Positions 49,135 through 61,560 of a stretch of 64,000 nt of DNA are shown here, in pieces (position 1 is the stretch's first letter; the number at the start of each line of letters is the position of its first letter). Origin of the DNA: Opisthocomus hoazin (Eukaryota; Chordata; Aves; Opisthocomiformes; Opisthocomidae). The DNA is taken from the NCBI RefSeq assembly GCF_030867145.1, contig NC_134417.1:9959577-10023576 (forward strand), in the 5' to 3' direction. The position numbers and the translations under genes were made by a program. The notes beneath the pieces were generated by a model. The model was not told where the DNA came from, searched no databases, and saw nothing but the letters and a program-made list of their open reading frames with translations.

Positions 49135-49345
49135 AGCTTCAGCCGACATACTGCGCTCTGGCAGCGCTGCTGCCCAAACAGCGGGCTGACCTGGAAGTGA
49201 CAGAACGGCCCACAAGCCCCCGTGCCCCCTGTAAGTGTGGGGAGGGCGAAGGGGTTTCTCACCACGGGGGGCAAGGGGGGATAAGCACTAAAACCTGCTG
49301 CATTAGGAAAGACTGTATGGGCTGAGCTGCCTGTCCCCCCCACAC
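49135..49345 (+). other. GC- and CpG-enriched patch with splice-donor-like site
   Basis: About eight CpG dinucleotides lie within roughly 130 bp (49,140-49,270), against very few in the surroundings, along with runs of G and C. A strong donor-like CCT/GTAAGT sits at 49,231. The open frames across it (plus 49,113-49,325, minus 49,122-49,379) match nothing I recognise. It could be a small regulatory CpG patch or an untranslated exon. Confidence 0.3.
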
Positions 49346-49379
49346 CACCGCCTTCCCACCCCGAATGGAGTGCTCGCAT

Positions 49380-52300
49380 GGGGCTCAGGTTTAATTGCGC
49401 TCTGAATACCAGCAGAATGATGGCACTGGCTGTTTATCATCGTATGAACTATTTCAGTGCAGCATAAATTTTCCATTTCAAAGGATCCTGAACGCCTGCA
49501 GGAAAGAGACTGGGTTTCGTGAGCAGAGGGTTGCCTCTGTAAAAGTTGGTGGGGGCTTCATTTTAGGGATGGTTAAAACTGCATTCTTCGAACCTGACTG
49601 GGGGGGCTCTGGGGAGCATGTTTAGGGTCTGTGTTTCCCCCTATAGAGGCCCCCTGTAGTGTGGGCTTGGACTGCCTGAGTTACCATTTTATATCAACTG
49701 AACAAATCCTAGCGTAAAAATGCAGGGGCTAACCAAAGGCTGTGGGTTCTTTGGTCGTCGTTGTTCTACAGAGCCACAGCCTGGCAGCAAAGGAAGACGT
49801 ATGCCAGCATCCCCAGCTTCTGACTGTGCTGAAACGTTTTACTCAGTGTACAAATGCTTGCCTCAGTGTATTTCCAATAACTAATTGAACGTAAAAGAAA
49901 AATTTACTTACTGGCAGGACAGCAGATAAAATATAATTCATAATTTACAATAATATTACTTACAAATCAGAAAAGGGCTTTTCTGTTAACTAATACTGTA
50001 TTTGCTGTGGGAACATGTTCTCTGCTACCGTGTAATTTCAATGTGCACTTTTAAGGGACAGGGCTTTTCTTTTTTTCTTGTTTACACTGTTAAAATCCTG
50101 TTGTCTGCCAGTTGCAGATGATTTTATGCACAACCAAAACCTGCTCTACTGTCCAGTATTTTGCATGGACTTTGCACGTGATAGGCAAGCTAGTTTTGAA
50201 AGGTCCTTGCAACTTTAAAGGCTGCATGATGCTTTAAGGAGAAGCATAACTATAGGCAGATAAAATGCTCGATCTTGAAGGTGCGTCTTTAAAGCATATG
50301 TATAGGAATGGGCAAGGTTCAAACATTAGCAGCAAAGAAAAAGCAGCTGACACAAGTCACAAACTGCAGATGCACATTTGAATTTCATGTAAGCTGCTAT
50401 TAAGATCCGGTGGTTTGATCCATTCAGTTATTAGATTAGGGACCACTAGCCATGAAGGCACTGAGGTATAATTCAGAAAACCCCAGCAGCTGTAAGAAGC
50501 TGTCTAGGTTCAGTACTCTGCTTCCCTCACTAAAACATTTTATAGCAAGATAAAGTGAATTAAAGATGGATGCTGAAGAGAAAGTGAGACCATCCCAAAC
50601 TTGGTCCAAAAATGCAACCCTTGCCTCTTGCAGGGTTTGAAAAATGTGGTTAAATTACCATGTTTTCCTTTCCAGTTTGACATCTCCCTAAATATCTGGA
50701 ACATAAGGCAAAAAATGACAGAAGTACATACTACAAAAAATCTGTACGTACAAGACTTTCAGCATTATTTTGTAGGCATACTTGAAGTTGTTTGGACAAA
50801 GATCAAAAAAGGTGGGTGAAGACTGGGGCATGTAGCTAAATCAAAACTGAAATTCTCCCACAGCTGTTAAGTATTGATTTTCAAGGCTCCAGATGCCACT
50901 TCTTTCAGGTACGGAGCAGATAGAGTTATAGTAACACAAACAGGAAATAATTCTAATCTATGTAGCTCACATCCGAAAACCAGTTTGCCCAGAATCCAGC
51001 GCTGTTTCAGTTTAACCCTAAACGGCTGCATCCTCTGCAGCACAATGGCCAAAAGACCTTCAAGAGCTCCACAGCACTGTGTTACTCCCTTTCTGGGAAT
51101 GTTTAACCAGGGCAAACTATATAGTGCAGCATTTCTGCACGATGCCATGGATTCTGTTTCTCTTTTCCTGGTGCTATGTAGCTAAGGGGCACTGTAAGGG
51201 GCGCATAACTTACAGACGAAAACAGCTTTCTCCTCCACGCTCTGACAGGAAATAAAAGCTCCCAAAAAACTCAAGAGAAAAACAAACTTTGTGAATGAGA
51301 AAAAGAAGCACTGCCAAAACAAAAGAGTTTCCTGCACCTAATAAAAGGAAAAAGGCAGACTTTTGGTCATCCTTACCTTGTGGCTTTAAATGGCAAGAAA
51401 AAGAAAGAGGTAAGGAGCGCCCCATGTATCATTAGGGGTCTGGAGTTTAGCAGCCGTTCTGCGATTAACTCTCCTGAGGAGTGCAGGGCTTTCTCTCTGC
51501 TTTTATAGGTTCTTTGTCTTTTACATAATTGATTCAGCTCATGTCAGAGCTTCTGTTTTGCGTTCAGTTTAGAAGACTTCAGATACCTAAAGAGACTTCT
51601 AAAAGACCATTTCAAATAAAAACTTAGATAAATCTAGGTGATAAAGTACAAACCTGAGCCAAGGAGACTGCAGGCAAGCCATGTTCAGCTCCTGCCAATG
51701 CACCTCAGTCCAGCCCTACATAATGCTTTCAGAAGTGTGCAGCAATGCCTGGTCGAAATAACCTGTGCAGGAGTTTTATGAAGCACAAAAGTAGGTAATA
51801 GAACAAACCAAAAAATGCTTTGGAAGTTGCCCTTCTTTGCATCACAGTATCAAAAGACATGGAATAACAGAGCCACACAAATCATTGATCAAGATCTGCC
51901 CTTTATTTCTTTGTTCTTTTATTTTAAATCATGAGGTGCATCACAGCTGGGAAATGTGAGCTGTCAGCACGCCCAAGCTAGCTTCAGCACTGTCCACTTG
52001 TTCTGACTATAGTGGAAATAGGACACTTGACCTCTAACCTCTAATGGAAGGATTGAATCTGCAGGATTTTACTATCACTGATCGCATGGGTCTGGTTTCC
52101 GAACTTTTATGAATCTAAGAGCTTGCAAGAAGTTTTGAGATCATTGCCTGTAGAAGACCCGGATGTGTATCAGTCTCCTTTCTTGTTCTGCAGTTCAGAT
52201 GACTCCGCTTTGGACAACTGGAGGATGAGGACCCCAGGACATGCTAAAGAGTAAGCTTACTGTTTTAGCTGGATGCAGAAGGAAAGCATGTTGGTCAATG

Positions 52301-52761
52301 GTTTCATACTGAGGCAGGAATAAAGGAAACTTCAGAGTCGGATGTATACACAGGACTTTCATGGAGGAAATGTGTGTAATCTGCCCCAGCACTGACAAGA
52401 TGCAGACCTTAATCTGTCTCAGGAGCTGAAGATGTGGGTCCTGCTTAGGAGCCATAGAAGGCAACAAGAATCATCAGGTGTTTAGAAAGCATGTCTTGGA
52501 AGAGCATTGTGCTTTCAAGCTCTTGAAGGGCAGTCGCAATGAAGGAGGTAATCAGTGTTTTCCATGCCCACTGGAACAAGAATTGGCTCAAATTATATTC
52601 AGACTGAATTATCTTGGACTGTATTAAAAACCTTATGTTGAGTGACAGGAGAAGGCACAAGTACAAAACTGAAAACATTCCCCTGAATGCAGATCTGCCC
52701 ACATACCAGAAGAAATATATAAATCAGTCAAAGTGTGGGTCAGTTTGTGCTTGGAACAAGG
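49380..52761. other. Unique non-coding sequence
   Basis: No gene recognised. 49,860-50,110 is AT-rich. 50,601-51,185 has plus-strand open frames of 72 and 103 codons without motifs. 52,195-52,702 has two minus-strand frames, also without motifs. Confidence 0.58.
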
Positions 52762-52809
52762 TTTGACTCAACCAGGGGTTGAGTGCTGCTCAGCTGGTTT
52801 TGACTCAAC
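52762..52809. repeat. Imperfect duplication carrying two AP-1 (TRE) motifs
   Basis: TTTGACTCAAC occurs at 52,762-52,772 and 52,799-52,809, 37 bp apart, each followed by a related 'ggg...gtgctgc' segment. Each copy contains the consensus AP-1 heptamer TGACTCA. The first also forms a perfect 8-bp stem, ACTCAACC (52,766-52,773) with GGTTGAGT (52,777-52,784), across a 3-nt loop. Confidence 0.75.
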
Positions 52810-53084
52810 TGGGTGCTGCCAGCCGCTCATGAAAAAAGCATGGTGATAGAATAAGCCCAACGTTTGGGAGTGATGGCACGATGGAGGGAGAGTACGGACC
52901 TTAGTATTCCCAACTTTTTCAAAGATCTAAGTCACGGCTGACCTCTACGGATGCATATAGATATGCATTTTTCTTGTAGCAATTGATCTGGCAGCGAGGA
53001 GTTCTTGATCAGACTTTCTGCAGACTATCTGTCTGCAGTGCAAGAGCCTAACCATTAAAATGGAAACAAGGCTAAATTTGCCTC
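52810..53084. other. Unique non-coding sequence
   Basis: No gene or repeat recognised in this short interval. Confidence 0.6.
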
Positions 53085-53150
53085 CTCTGTTGAAACAGTT
53101 TCACTAGAACCTCCACCAGATTTACACTAGTGAAGCTAAGTTAAACTGCA
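53085..53150. repeat. Possible old dispersed-repeat fragment
   Basis: 'ccagatttacactagtgaag' resembles the 'actccagatttacaccagtgtaag' arm of an ancient repeat seen widely in amniotes. Short and uncertain. Confidence 0.3.
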
Positions 53151-56100
53151 TGTGAGGCAAGACAATATAGGTACTAAAATTCTGAGTCAAGATCAATCAG
53201 CCTCATGATTTCTCTTAACAAAGTCTTAAGGAGAGCTACTTGGAGATTATTAATTTCTATAATGTGTATTACTAAAAGAAATCCATGGTGTTCAGGGAGA
53301 AGCAATAAGGGAGGCTTTTAATATACTCCCTTTTCTGCTTTTGGTTGTGAGTAGTGAGTATGAGTAATAAGTATGATGCTAAACTCACTCCATCCAGCAT
53401 GGTGGGAATGTTACCTAGTGTCCCAAGTATTTAGTTGGATTCAGTCCCATAAGCCCTCCATCACATAGAAGCTAATTGCAAGGATTAGGGCACACCAAGA
53501 CACTCAAGCTCCACTCCTGTGGGTTTGGGGAGAAACAACACATTTAAACATTCCAGCTACGGTTCCCTTGGCAACGTACATAACAACAACTCAGTAGAAC
53601 TATGGGTTTCTGTTTTCTTAACCCTTCAGGATGTTGGCTGAATGAATACTTTCTTGAGGAAACAGTTCAGTCAACCAGATATACTCAAACACTCTTCAAT
53701 CCAGCAGGCCTCTTTCTCCTTACAAAAACAACAGCAGCTGAATTCCGTGTCAAACTGATCTCCGCCCGTAGCATTAAGGGGCTTAATTCAAACACACACA
53801 TATACTGTTAGCAAAGCCTCCATAGAAGTCTGCATGAAAAAAAAAGATGCTAAAAACCAATCCCAAAATGTCAATGTTTCATATCATTATAAAGTGCCTG
53901 TAGATCACAGGACACAGAGAAAAATGCACAAGAAATTCTATAAAGCACATACATACTCTTAAGAAACAAAACAATGTTCGCATTTATGTAGATTATAGAA
54001 CACAATATTGTTCCTGTCAGTTATAGCAATAATAATGCCAACAGCAACTTTATAATGATTCATCTGGGAATTTAAAATACTTCATAAATATTAACTAATA
54101 CTATAAAATAATAAGATTTACACCACCTTTGTGAAATGCATGAGATCTGCCACTGAGTTTATTCCACTGCTCAATGAACTGGAATTTCTTGTGATATAAA
54201 GCACATCTGCTCTTTAGCAGTGGCCATTGCTATCGCACAGAAGTTTGGAAGAGGAACCTCCAGCTGAATGCATGTGCAGGGTGGTGGCAGTCACCAGACC
54301 TCACCTGCACCCCTCAAAGAGCTGCTGTAGACATTGGGCTGTCATTAGTAAGCAGAATTAATGAACATGCTCATGAGGTCTCTGTTAATAGCTGCAAGGG
54401 CAATGGTATTCTGCAGGTTTATTTAAGACAATGGCCTGTACCCTGTTGTCTTCCTCAGAAGTTTAGGTTTATGAAAGCATTAAAACCTTTACCCTAGGGT
54501 GGGGTCATCAAATGATGTGTAGCAATTGTCTGAAGAGAACTTACCTTGCTTCCTCCACACAGAAGTGACCTGATCTAGCTTTTTAGGAGAGCAAAAGAAA
54601 CCATCAGTACCTAGGATAAACCTATAACTATTCCTTAACTACCAGTGCACCGATGCACACTTACTTACACAAAGGAAGAGACAGAAGCTACAAAACTAAA
54701 TCAGGGATCAAACAGATGTCGGAGCAGTCTAAAGCAATTACAGTTCACAACCCAGCTTTTTTCCCCTTTCTCTCTGTAAGCTGTAATTTTTGTTATTTTC
54801 AAAAGGAGCCTGCGTGACTTTCCCTTAGATCTTCTATCCCGTGATGGCGAGGCACTTTGTCGCATTTTGTAGCTTCAAGCAGATACAAGAAAGAGTAAGT
54901 ACACCTGCAAAACTGTTGAGGGCTGTTCAGCCTTAAACATCTAAGGCTCTCTCGCTCCAGCATTGCTCTCCGTCGGCAGAGAGTGCTCACCTTCTCCTCT
55001 GCAGCAGCTCCTACGTAAATCTCTGGGAAGCAGACTTCCCCCCCGCCTCAGCTCATAACAGTTTGTTGAAGATTATGCAGCATCCTTGCTAGCGCATGGT
55101 TGCCAGGGCATCCTTGTTCCCTAGCCAACTACTACACTAAGGCTTTACTGGCAGCCATCCAGCATGCTTCGTTGAGGAACCTCTGCAGTAGTAAAGGATG
55201 TGTTTTCCCAATTTACTGGAGAAGTAAATCAGTTTGCTACTTGTATCCTAAAGACCCTAAGTATTTGGGGAAGCAGAGAACTGTAAGACAGGGAGGCTCT
55301 CTTCTCCCTACTCTCTACAAACGAGAATTGAAATCTTACTGCAGAGAGCTTGGGTTTTGCACTAACCCAGCTAATGTGGATCCTAGACACATCAGTGTGG
55401 CACTGTGCCCAGAGCAGCACAGGCACAGAGCCACTCATGGTGATACCTTCCACAGTTGGGCTGGTAGCTCCTGGTTTTCTTCTGTGCAAGGTCATGGTGT
55501 TGTCTTGCTTGGAGGGAGAGAGGGTGTCTTAGCATGTGCTGCTGTTTCGCTGTAGATTTTACAGCATCGCAGCAACACAAATCCCAGCTAACCTTGCTTT
55601 TAATGTCGAGCTTTCTTGGGCCAACTGCATTTAGTTTGGAAGGAGTATGATGGCGCTAGACAGCTATGAAAGGGCCTTGCTTGCCATTTCAGTTAGCGTT
55701 GGTGACATCCAAAGACATCGCAGTGCTATGGCCGACTCCATGCTGGACTTCTGCCCAACGGCTTGAGTGGGCTTTGGTTACAGAAACCGATTGCAGGACA
55801 CGTGGTGCCAGCAGTCGGCACCAACTGTTGCTTTTGCAGTAGTACATGTCCAGAGAGAGCCCAGGGCCAGTGCCCAGGCTGAAGGAAAGCCAGAGGGAGG
55901 GTCACCCCAAGAGGACCAGCTGACGGGTTTTTATTGCTCATGGCATGATTCTTCTGTTTGTTAAAGCCTCCAGGGTGTCACTACTCTTGACTTTCTCGTT
56001 GCTAGAACAATTAATGAGGTACATTTGTGCTCTTGTCATCATCTCATGATACTGTAACAGTAACATTCATGCAATAAGTGCCAGATAAAGAAAGGAGGGG

Positions 56101-56981
56101 GGAATCCAGATGGAGATAGGATTTACAGTGTTACATATTCCTGCTGTCCCCAAAGTAGAACAGGGTTCCACATACTAAGGAAAGGATGATTTAGGCTGAA
56201 AAAAAAAATCAATAAAAGGCAGATGCTGTCATCACTTCAGGTGCCACTCATACGCCTGACAACTGCTGTCTATATCTCAGTCCTTTATCTGAGAATTAAT
56301 CCAACCTAAACTCACATACCTTGGAATAGGCAAGTAGAACAGGCAAGGAAAGTTTCCTTTTTTCAAGCTCTTTCTTTTGAAAAGGCACAAAATAGAGTGC
56401 TGTGTTTAAGACCAGGAAAGCTGCACAAATTCGAGTTTTGGAGGTCTCTTTACAACCTTAGGCAATCATTTTTAATAGCAGCTGTACAATTTTGCTAGTT
56501 TGGGCAGCAGTTTACAGTCAAATCCTGGCACCCTTTTTATCCATACTACTTCTGTCTTAGCTTCCACTCTAGCTTTAGCCTGGAAGAAGCTAACCAGGCT
56601 TTCCAGACAGAGGAAGTCAGGACAAATTCAACAGCAGATCACATTTAATGTTTCTCCTTGCAGGATGGGTAAACCTCACTTAAATCATTACTCTGAGACT
56701 GTAAGCACGATATTGAGGACAGACCGCATGCAAACCAGGTCTAGTTCCCAAAGCAAAGAGTGGATTAACAGGTATGGCTGCAGATCTAGTTAGGGAAACT
56801 TTAACATAGCTTGAAACAGATGAGCTCAGAGCGACACGCATTACTAGCACAAAAGTAGAGATTTTTGCACTCTAGGGCTGCCTCAGCTATCGCTTTAATC
56901 TGCTATATAATGGAAGTGGCTGATCCCAAAGTCATATATCAGGCTAATTAATGGACTAAGGCACATTGTCAGTGGACTACA
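53151..56981. other. Unique non-coding sequence
   Basis: No gene recognised. 54,060-54,110 ('aaatacttcataaatattaa') could be a further MIR-like scrap. A 151-codon plus-strand frame at 55,100-55,555 lacks recognisable domains and overlaps open minus-strand frames, so I treat it as chance. Confidence 0.55.
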
Positions 56982-57036
56982 TTTTATATATCTATATATA
57001 CACATAAAAACACATAAGAACATTATATATATGTGT
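56982..57036. repeat. AT/TA-rich simple repeat
   Basis: Two blocks of TA dinucleotides (about 56,983-57,000 and 57,024-57,032) separated by two copies of ACACATAA. A decayed (TA)n microsatellite. Confidence 0.75.
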
Positions 57037-58742
57037 AGTGCTTCTGAATGATAGTACCTGAACTATTTATGCTCTAGTCTTGCTATGGGAAAGGACGCTG
57101 TATTTGCAATTCATTACATCTCCAAAGAAATAGTAAACCTTCTATCTGTACTATTAAGTAAATATACAAGAGACCAGAAAAGCAATGGACTAGCAAAAGA
57201 AAAGATGGCAGATGAATTATAGAGCTACTTCAAGCCTTACCCTGACACCACCCATGAAGCCCTGATCATCAGTATTCAGCCCTCAGTATTGCACCTATAG
57301 TTTTAGCATTTCAGACCTAAAAGAAAAAAAAAAAAGCAGTTGGCTTTTGTTCACTGTGTGAAAGGGGAGTATGTAGCTCCTCACATAGTCCCACAGGACA
57401 TGCAGAATTCAGTGACTGGCGCTATACAACCTTTCACTGGAGGAATGTGCAGGCAGCAAAAGTATTTGTGATACTAATTAAAGATTAGAAAATCCTCATT
57501 TAGGAAAATGCCCCTTGACAGGGTATTTCAAAATAAACTAAACATATTTCTGTCCAAAGTGATGGAAAGGGCTGTATTTCTCAAGTTAGAGAAAAGGGGA
57601 TTAAAAATGCACCCTGGTTGGGGTGAAATGGGTTATAAAAAATGAGACATAAAGAATTTTACTTCAGTGCTGACAGGGCCCCAAACTAAAGAAAGGTCCT
57701 TTAGTCTAAGGACTGAAAAGTAACAGACATCTAGGTAGAGTAAAGTCTCATTTAATACAAGAAGCTATTAGAAAATTAGATGGCCCTCCTCCTAAAATAT
57801 AGCTGTGAAAAAAATGTCACTCTTTTTGTCACAATTTAAAAAAAGTGAAAAAGCTATAAGCAATATTATGTCTCAATGGAACAGAACCTATAAGTACAGC
57901 ACCAAATTTTACCAAAAGAAAGATTTTTAAAACTGAGACAGTATTTTGAGACCATATTGTACCCAAACCTAAAACTTGGGACATTTTGACTAACGTCATT
58001 TTGCATGGATCTTGTCAGAGTAGCAAAAAAACATCAAAGGTAAATTAATAGGATAGCTGGAGAGACTTGCATAATGTACAGTTTTGCTGATGAAAAGTAA
58101 TGCACACAGCATGAACTGATATTAATAAGTGTACAAAATAATGTGTTATCCCTCACGATATATATAAATGTTGGCTATACTTACGTTTTTTGGAAGCAGT
58201 GTTGTCATGGTTACCATTCATCTGTCTTTATGTTTTAATATGCCCTGTTTTGTAAGGTAGAGGTTCAATTCAAGTTCATGTGAAGCAAATAAACTGAAGT
58301 TTTCAGATGTGGTCTCTAATTTAATGTGCATCATTTTCTGAGAGGCCAACTTGAAATACTTTTGGCATGATTCTAAGAGATATCAACCACCTTGAAACGC
58401 AGCCGAAGTCAATGCGCTGTATGCAGCGACTGAATCATGAATAATGTGCCAAAGGGCAGAGTGCATTAAAGTCTTACTCTGAAAAGCTCTAAACCTGTTT
58501 CTGTTGGTGTAGGGAATGTTTCTGTGCTCCTGCAGGCTGAACCTACCACCATTAGACACTAAATGAACAACGTGGCATTCTCTCAGCAGCATTTATTTCT
58601 CTGAAGCTATTGACTGTAATGTTGTAAAACGTAACATTAATTCCTATGTGTAACATCAATAATCCAATACTTTTGGTCCCTTGAAATAGAAAAAACCTCC
58701 ATTTCCCCTTTCCTTTTGCAGATTTCGTCATGTTCAAATATT
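57037..58742. other. Unique non-coding sequence
   Basis: No gene or repeat recognised. A-rich run at 57,321-57,334. Ordinary AT-rich DNA otherwise. Confidence 0.6.
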
Positions 58743-58762
58743 GGGGGGGAGGGGAGTGGGGG
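58743..58762 (+). other. G-quadruplex candidate
   Basis: G runs of seven, four and five separated by one and three bases. The seven-G run can supply two G3 tracts, so the G3-N1-7 four-tract rule is met within 20 nt. Located in otherwise AT-rich DNA. Confidence 0.65.
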
Positions 58763-61365
58763 TGGTGAAAGGCGTGTTTTCCTTTCGTAGTGCATTAAAA
58801 AGCTTCAGGTTCGAACCAAAGTACCAAGACTCAGCAATAAACTCAAAATCTTCTAGCCAGGGTAATTAAGAATTAGCTCAGTTAACTCTCTGTGGGATTT
58901 GCATTGCCCTCTGCAAGTATACCCAAAGTGTCAAACTGACATGTAAACGTCTTTTTTGCTTTTCTATGGAAACAGATGGACCTGCTCTTCAAAGTAGCCT
59001 CTTTACCTTATTAGACTTAAGGAAATCCTTTCCTCCGCCTCCAACAAGCCACCTGAAACTGCAGAAGACTCCAGGAATGGCTCTTTCCTTGCCTTCCATT
59101 TTCTCAATTTAGTTTTAGCTGCGCAAGGTGGCAAGGAGGTGTTGATCTGTTTTGTAGTGCAGTGATTAGAAGTGGAGCCTGCTTGTAGGGAAAGGAAGCT
59201 TTGTGGTAATGTTTCAGAATAGCCAACTTCCCTATGAGTTTATTTCATCCAATTTAGGATTAATTTTAATATCTCCTACTTTTCTCTTTGGTATAAAAAT
59301 GGGAAAGGAGAGGCTAGGGGAAAAGGAAAGTTCTACATCAGTGTCTCTTTGTATTCTAGGTTCATCTCTTGCATAGTCTTTCAGCTTTCAGTATTTCTAA
59401 TTCTTGACTCCTATTCTCTAAAGGGTGGACACAGGCAAGCTAGCTGCACCCACTGTGTTCTCCATGGCAGTTCTTCCTCTGGCTTCAGCACTCATATTCT
59501 CCCAGAAGTATTCAAAGACTTTGGTTTCTTTTCCTCTTTATTGCTGGGCTGTTAGTTTCTTTTGTTCTCTTTGTTTCCTTAATGAAATGGTCCTAGGGGA
59601 CATCCACCTGCAGTGGGGTGACCTGGAAGCATCTCTTTTCAGATTGTCTCTACTCACCCATACATCTCACAAGTACATAGGATGTGATTGCTAAAAAAAA
59701 TCTTGCTCTTTCCAATAGCTCCAGAAGATTTCTGAGGCACTAATTTAGTCAAAAAGGTAAATTCAAAGCGTAGGACACAAAATGCAGAATAAACCACAAA
59801 GAGCACCAGGTCAGCATTTGTGTTGTATGAATATATGCAGAATCACACGTGTGCCTATGTGCACGTATACAGCTCGGTGTGTGTGACGTGCACTGGTAAT
59901 ATTACAGAGACATGTAATAAATGTTATCATGGGCTTTAGAAAACACACTCCCACCTGCACATTATTTATTCAATTTTTTCCTTTATTCATTCATTTATCT
60001 GTCTTTTGGGGACCCATTCAGACATAGAAGTAGGGTTGATATGTCTCTGTGTGGGTGTGTGTATTTGTAATCAGAGATACTGAATCATGTTCTTTTTTTA
60101 TCAGACATCTCAACATTATTTCATGATTTGCTTCCACAGTGTGCATTCTTTATGGCTTTTCACCTATTTTGATACTAAATGGGCCAGTAAATTATAAGCT
60201 TTATCTCCTAAACCCTAGAGTTCAGCACCATCAGAGAGCTGGAGATGAGTTGTAAGCAAATTGGATTGAAGGAGGCCTCTTTGGCCCCTGTTTCCAATTC
60301 CAGTGTATGTTCAGATGAGTGGAAAATGTTTGCTGCTAACCTCAATGCAGAGCTTCCAGTTCATTGCACAAGTGATACACTTCCATACACTTGATGATGT
60401 GGTCTATAGAAAGAGGAAGAGAGCTCTGAGATGAACTCCAGATGCACCTATTTGTTATGCTCTGGGCTCTGGAGGCCTGGAACCATGCAAAATAACATTT
60501 CAAAAGTCACTTTCTAGGTCATAGCATGTGACAGTAGTGAGAACATCTCTAAACAGGCTGCCTTTGCAGAGAAAGGGTCACCTGCTTTAGCACCATGTTA
60601 AACACCGAATGGATCAAGAGACGGTCTGGCATTGCAGGGTAAGCCTTCTCCTCTAGTGAGTAAGTTTACAGTACAGACGTGTGAGAATATTTTTGTCACG
60701 AGCCCACGTTTTTAAACAGATTATTAGCAATGCATCAGCAGGGGGCCAGAAGAACGCAGACTACTTTTTGATTTGTTCATTAAAATCAAATAATTATTTA
60801 GAGCCTAACTGACCAAACTCTGTAATTTAAAAAAAAATAGTCCTTATTCTGCCTGCTTGATGTTAAATGGTAAAACAGCACAGGAGTGAAAATATCCTGG
60901 AGCCCTATATCATCTTCATTATCTTCACTGGTGAAGTGAGGGAGTGAGTGGAGAGGTGTGAAATTCCAGCAGAGAGGAACATGCTGTTTTAAGAGGAAGT
61001 GCTGACATGCAGGCTACAATTAGACAAAAAATGACTGCTGACATTTAAAAATCATTACAGAGAGGAAATTGTGAGTGTAATTATGTCATCATTGACACTG
61101 TTCAAGTGTGCTGATGCATTTTTGCTGATAAAAATCAAGTGTTTATATTTGTAAATAGAATGCACTTAGCAACTCTATCAATGGAAATGTTCTAGCCAAG
61201 AACTAAGGAAAATGGAGCCAAGTCACTTTGACAAAAACTTCTTTTTTCCTTTTTTGTTGATTTTCAGTATTTTGATTTCAGGATCTCTTGCTAACAAAAT
61301 TGTTTCTCGTTATTGAGCATTTTTGATGACTGATTGGGTTTTGTTTGCAGAGTTTTTTTCATAGA
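58763..61365. other. Unique non-coding sequence with candidate regulatory features
   Basis: No gene recognised. 59,844-59,894 is rich in alternating purine-pyrimidine CACGTG/TGTGTG words. 60,739-60,746 (CAGGGGGC) partly matches the CTCF core. 60,720-61,210 is AT-rich and repeat-free with homeodomain-like TAAT words and AP-1/MARE-like TGCTGA words. Confidence 0.5.
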
Positions 61366-61560
61366 ATAGGAATTGCCATTGTAGAGCAAGCCAAAGGTCT
61401 GTGTTGCCAATACGTATGCTACATCCAACAGTGGCCAACAGTGGCCAACAGTAGCTGCCTACAGAAGGATATAAGAGAACAGTAAGTATATAATGATGTT
61501 AGCTACACCACTCTCCCAGCTTCCAAAATCTGCTGCTCAGGGACTTCACAGACTGCTCAA
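61366..61560 (+). repeat. Old sauropsid-type dispersed repeat with decamer triplication
   Basis: The order 'ataggaattgcca...', 'gcaagccaaaggtct', 'ccaacagtggcca', 'agctgcctacagaaggat', 'aagagaacag' and 'ctcccagcttccaaa...cagggac' parallels a repeat common in turtles, crocodilians and, as decayed copies, birds. I recall that repeat as aggactgccatactgggtcagaccaa..., then gacagtggccaat..., then cccagcttctggcaaa. The class is not certain to me. Inside, CCAACAGTGG occurs twice and CCAACAGTAG once in direct tandem (61,425-61,454). Confidence 0.5.

Noticed and set aside
55100..55555. 151-codon plus-strand open frame
   Set aside because: No recognisable family and minus-strand frames are also open. 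Treated as chance.
58811..58820. GGTTCGAACC, resembling a tRNA B box
   Set aside because: No A box, acceptor stem or anticodon arm can be placed around it. It is a simple palindrome.
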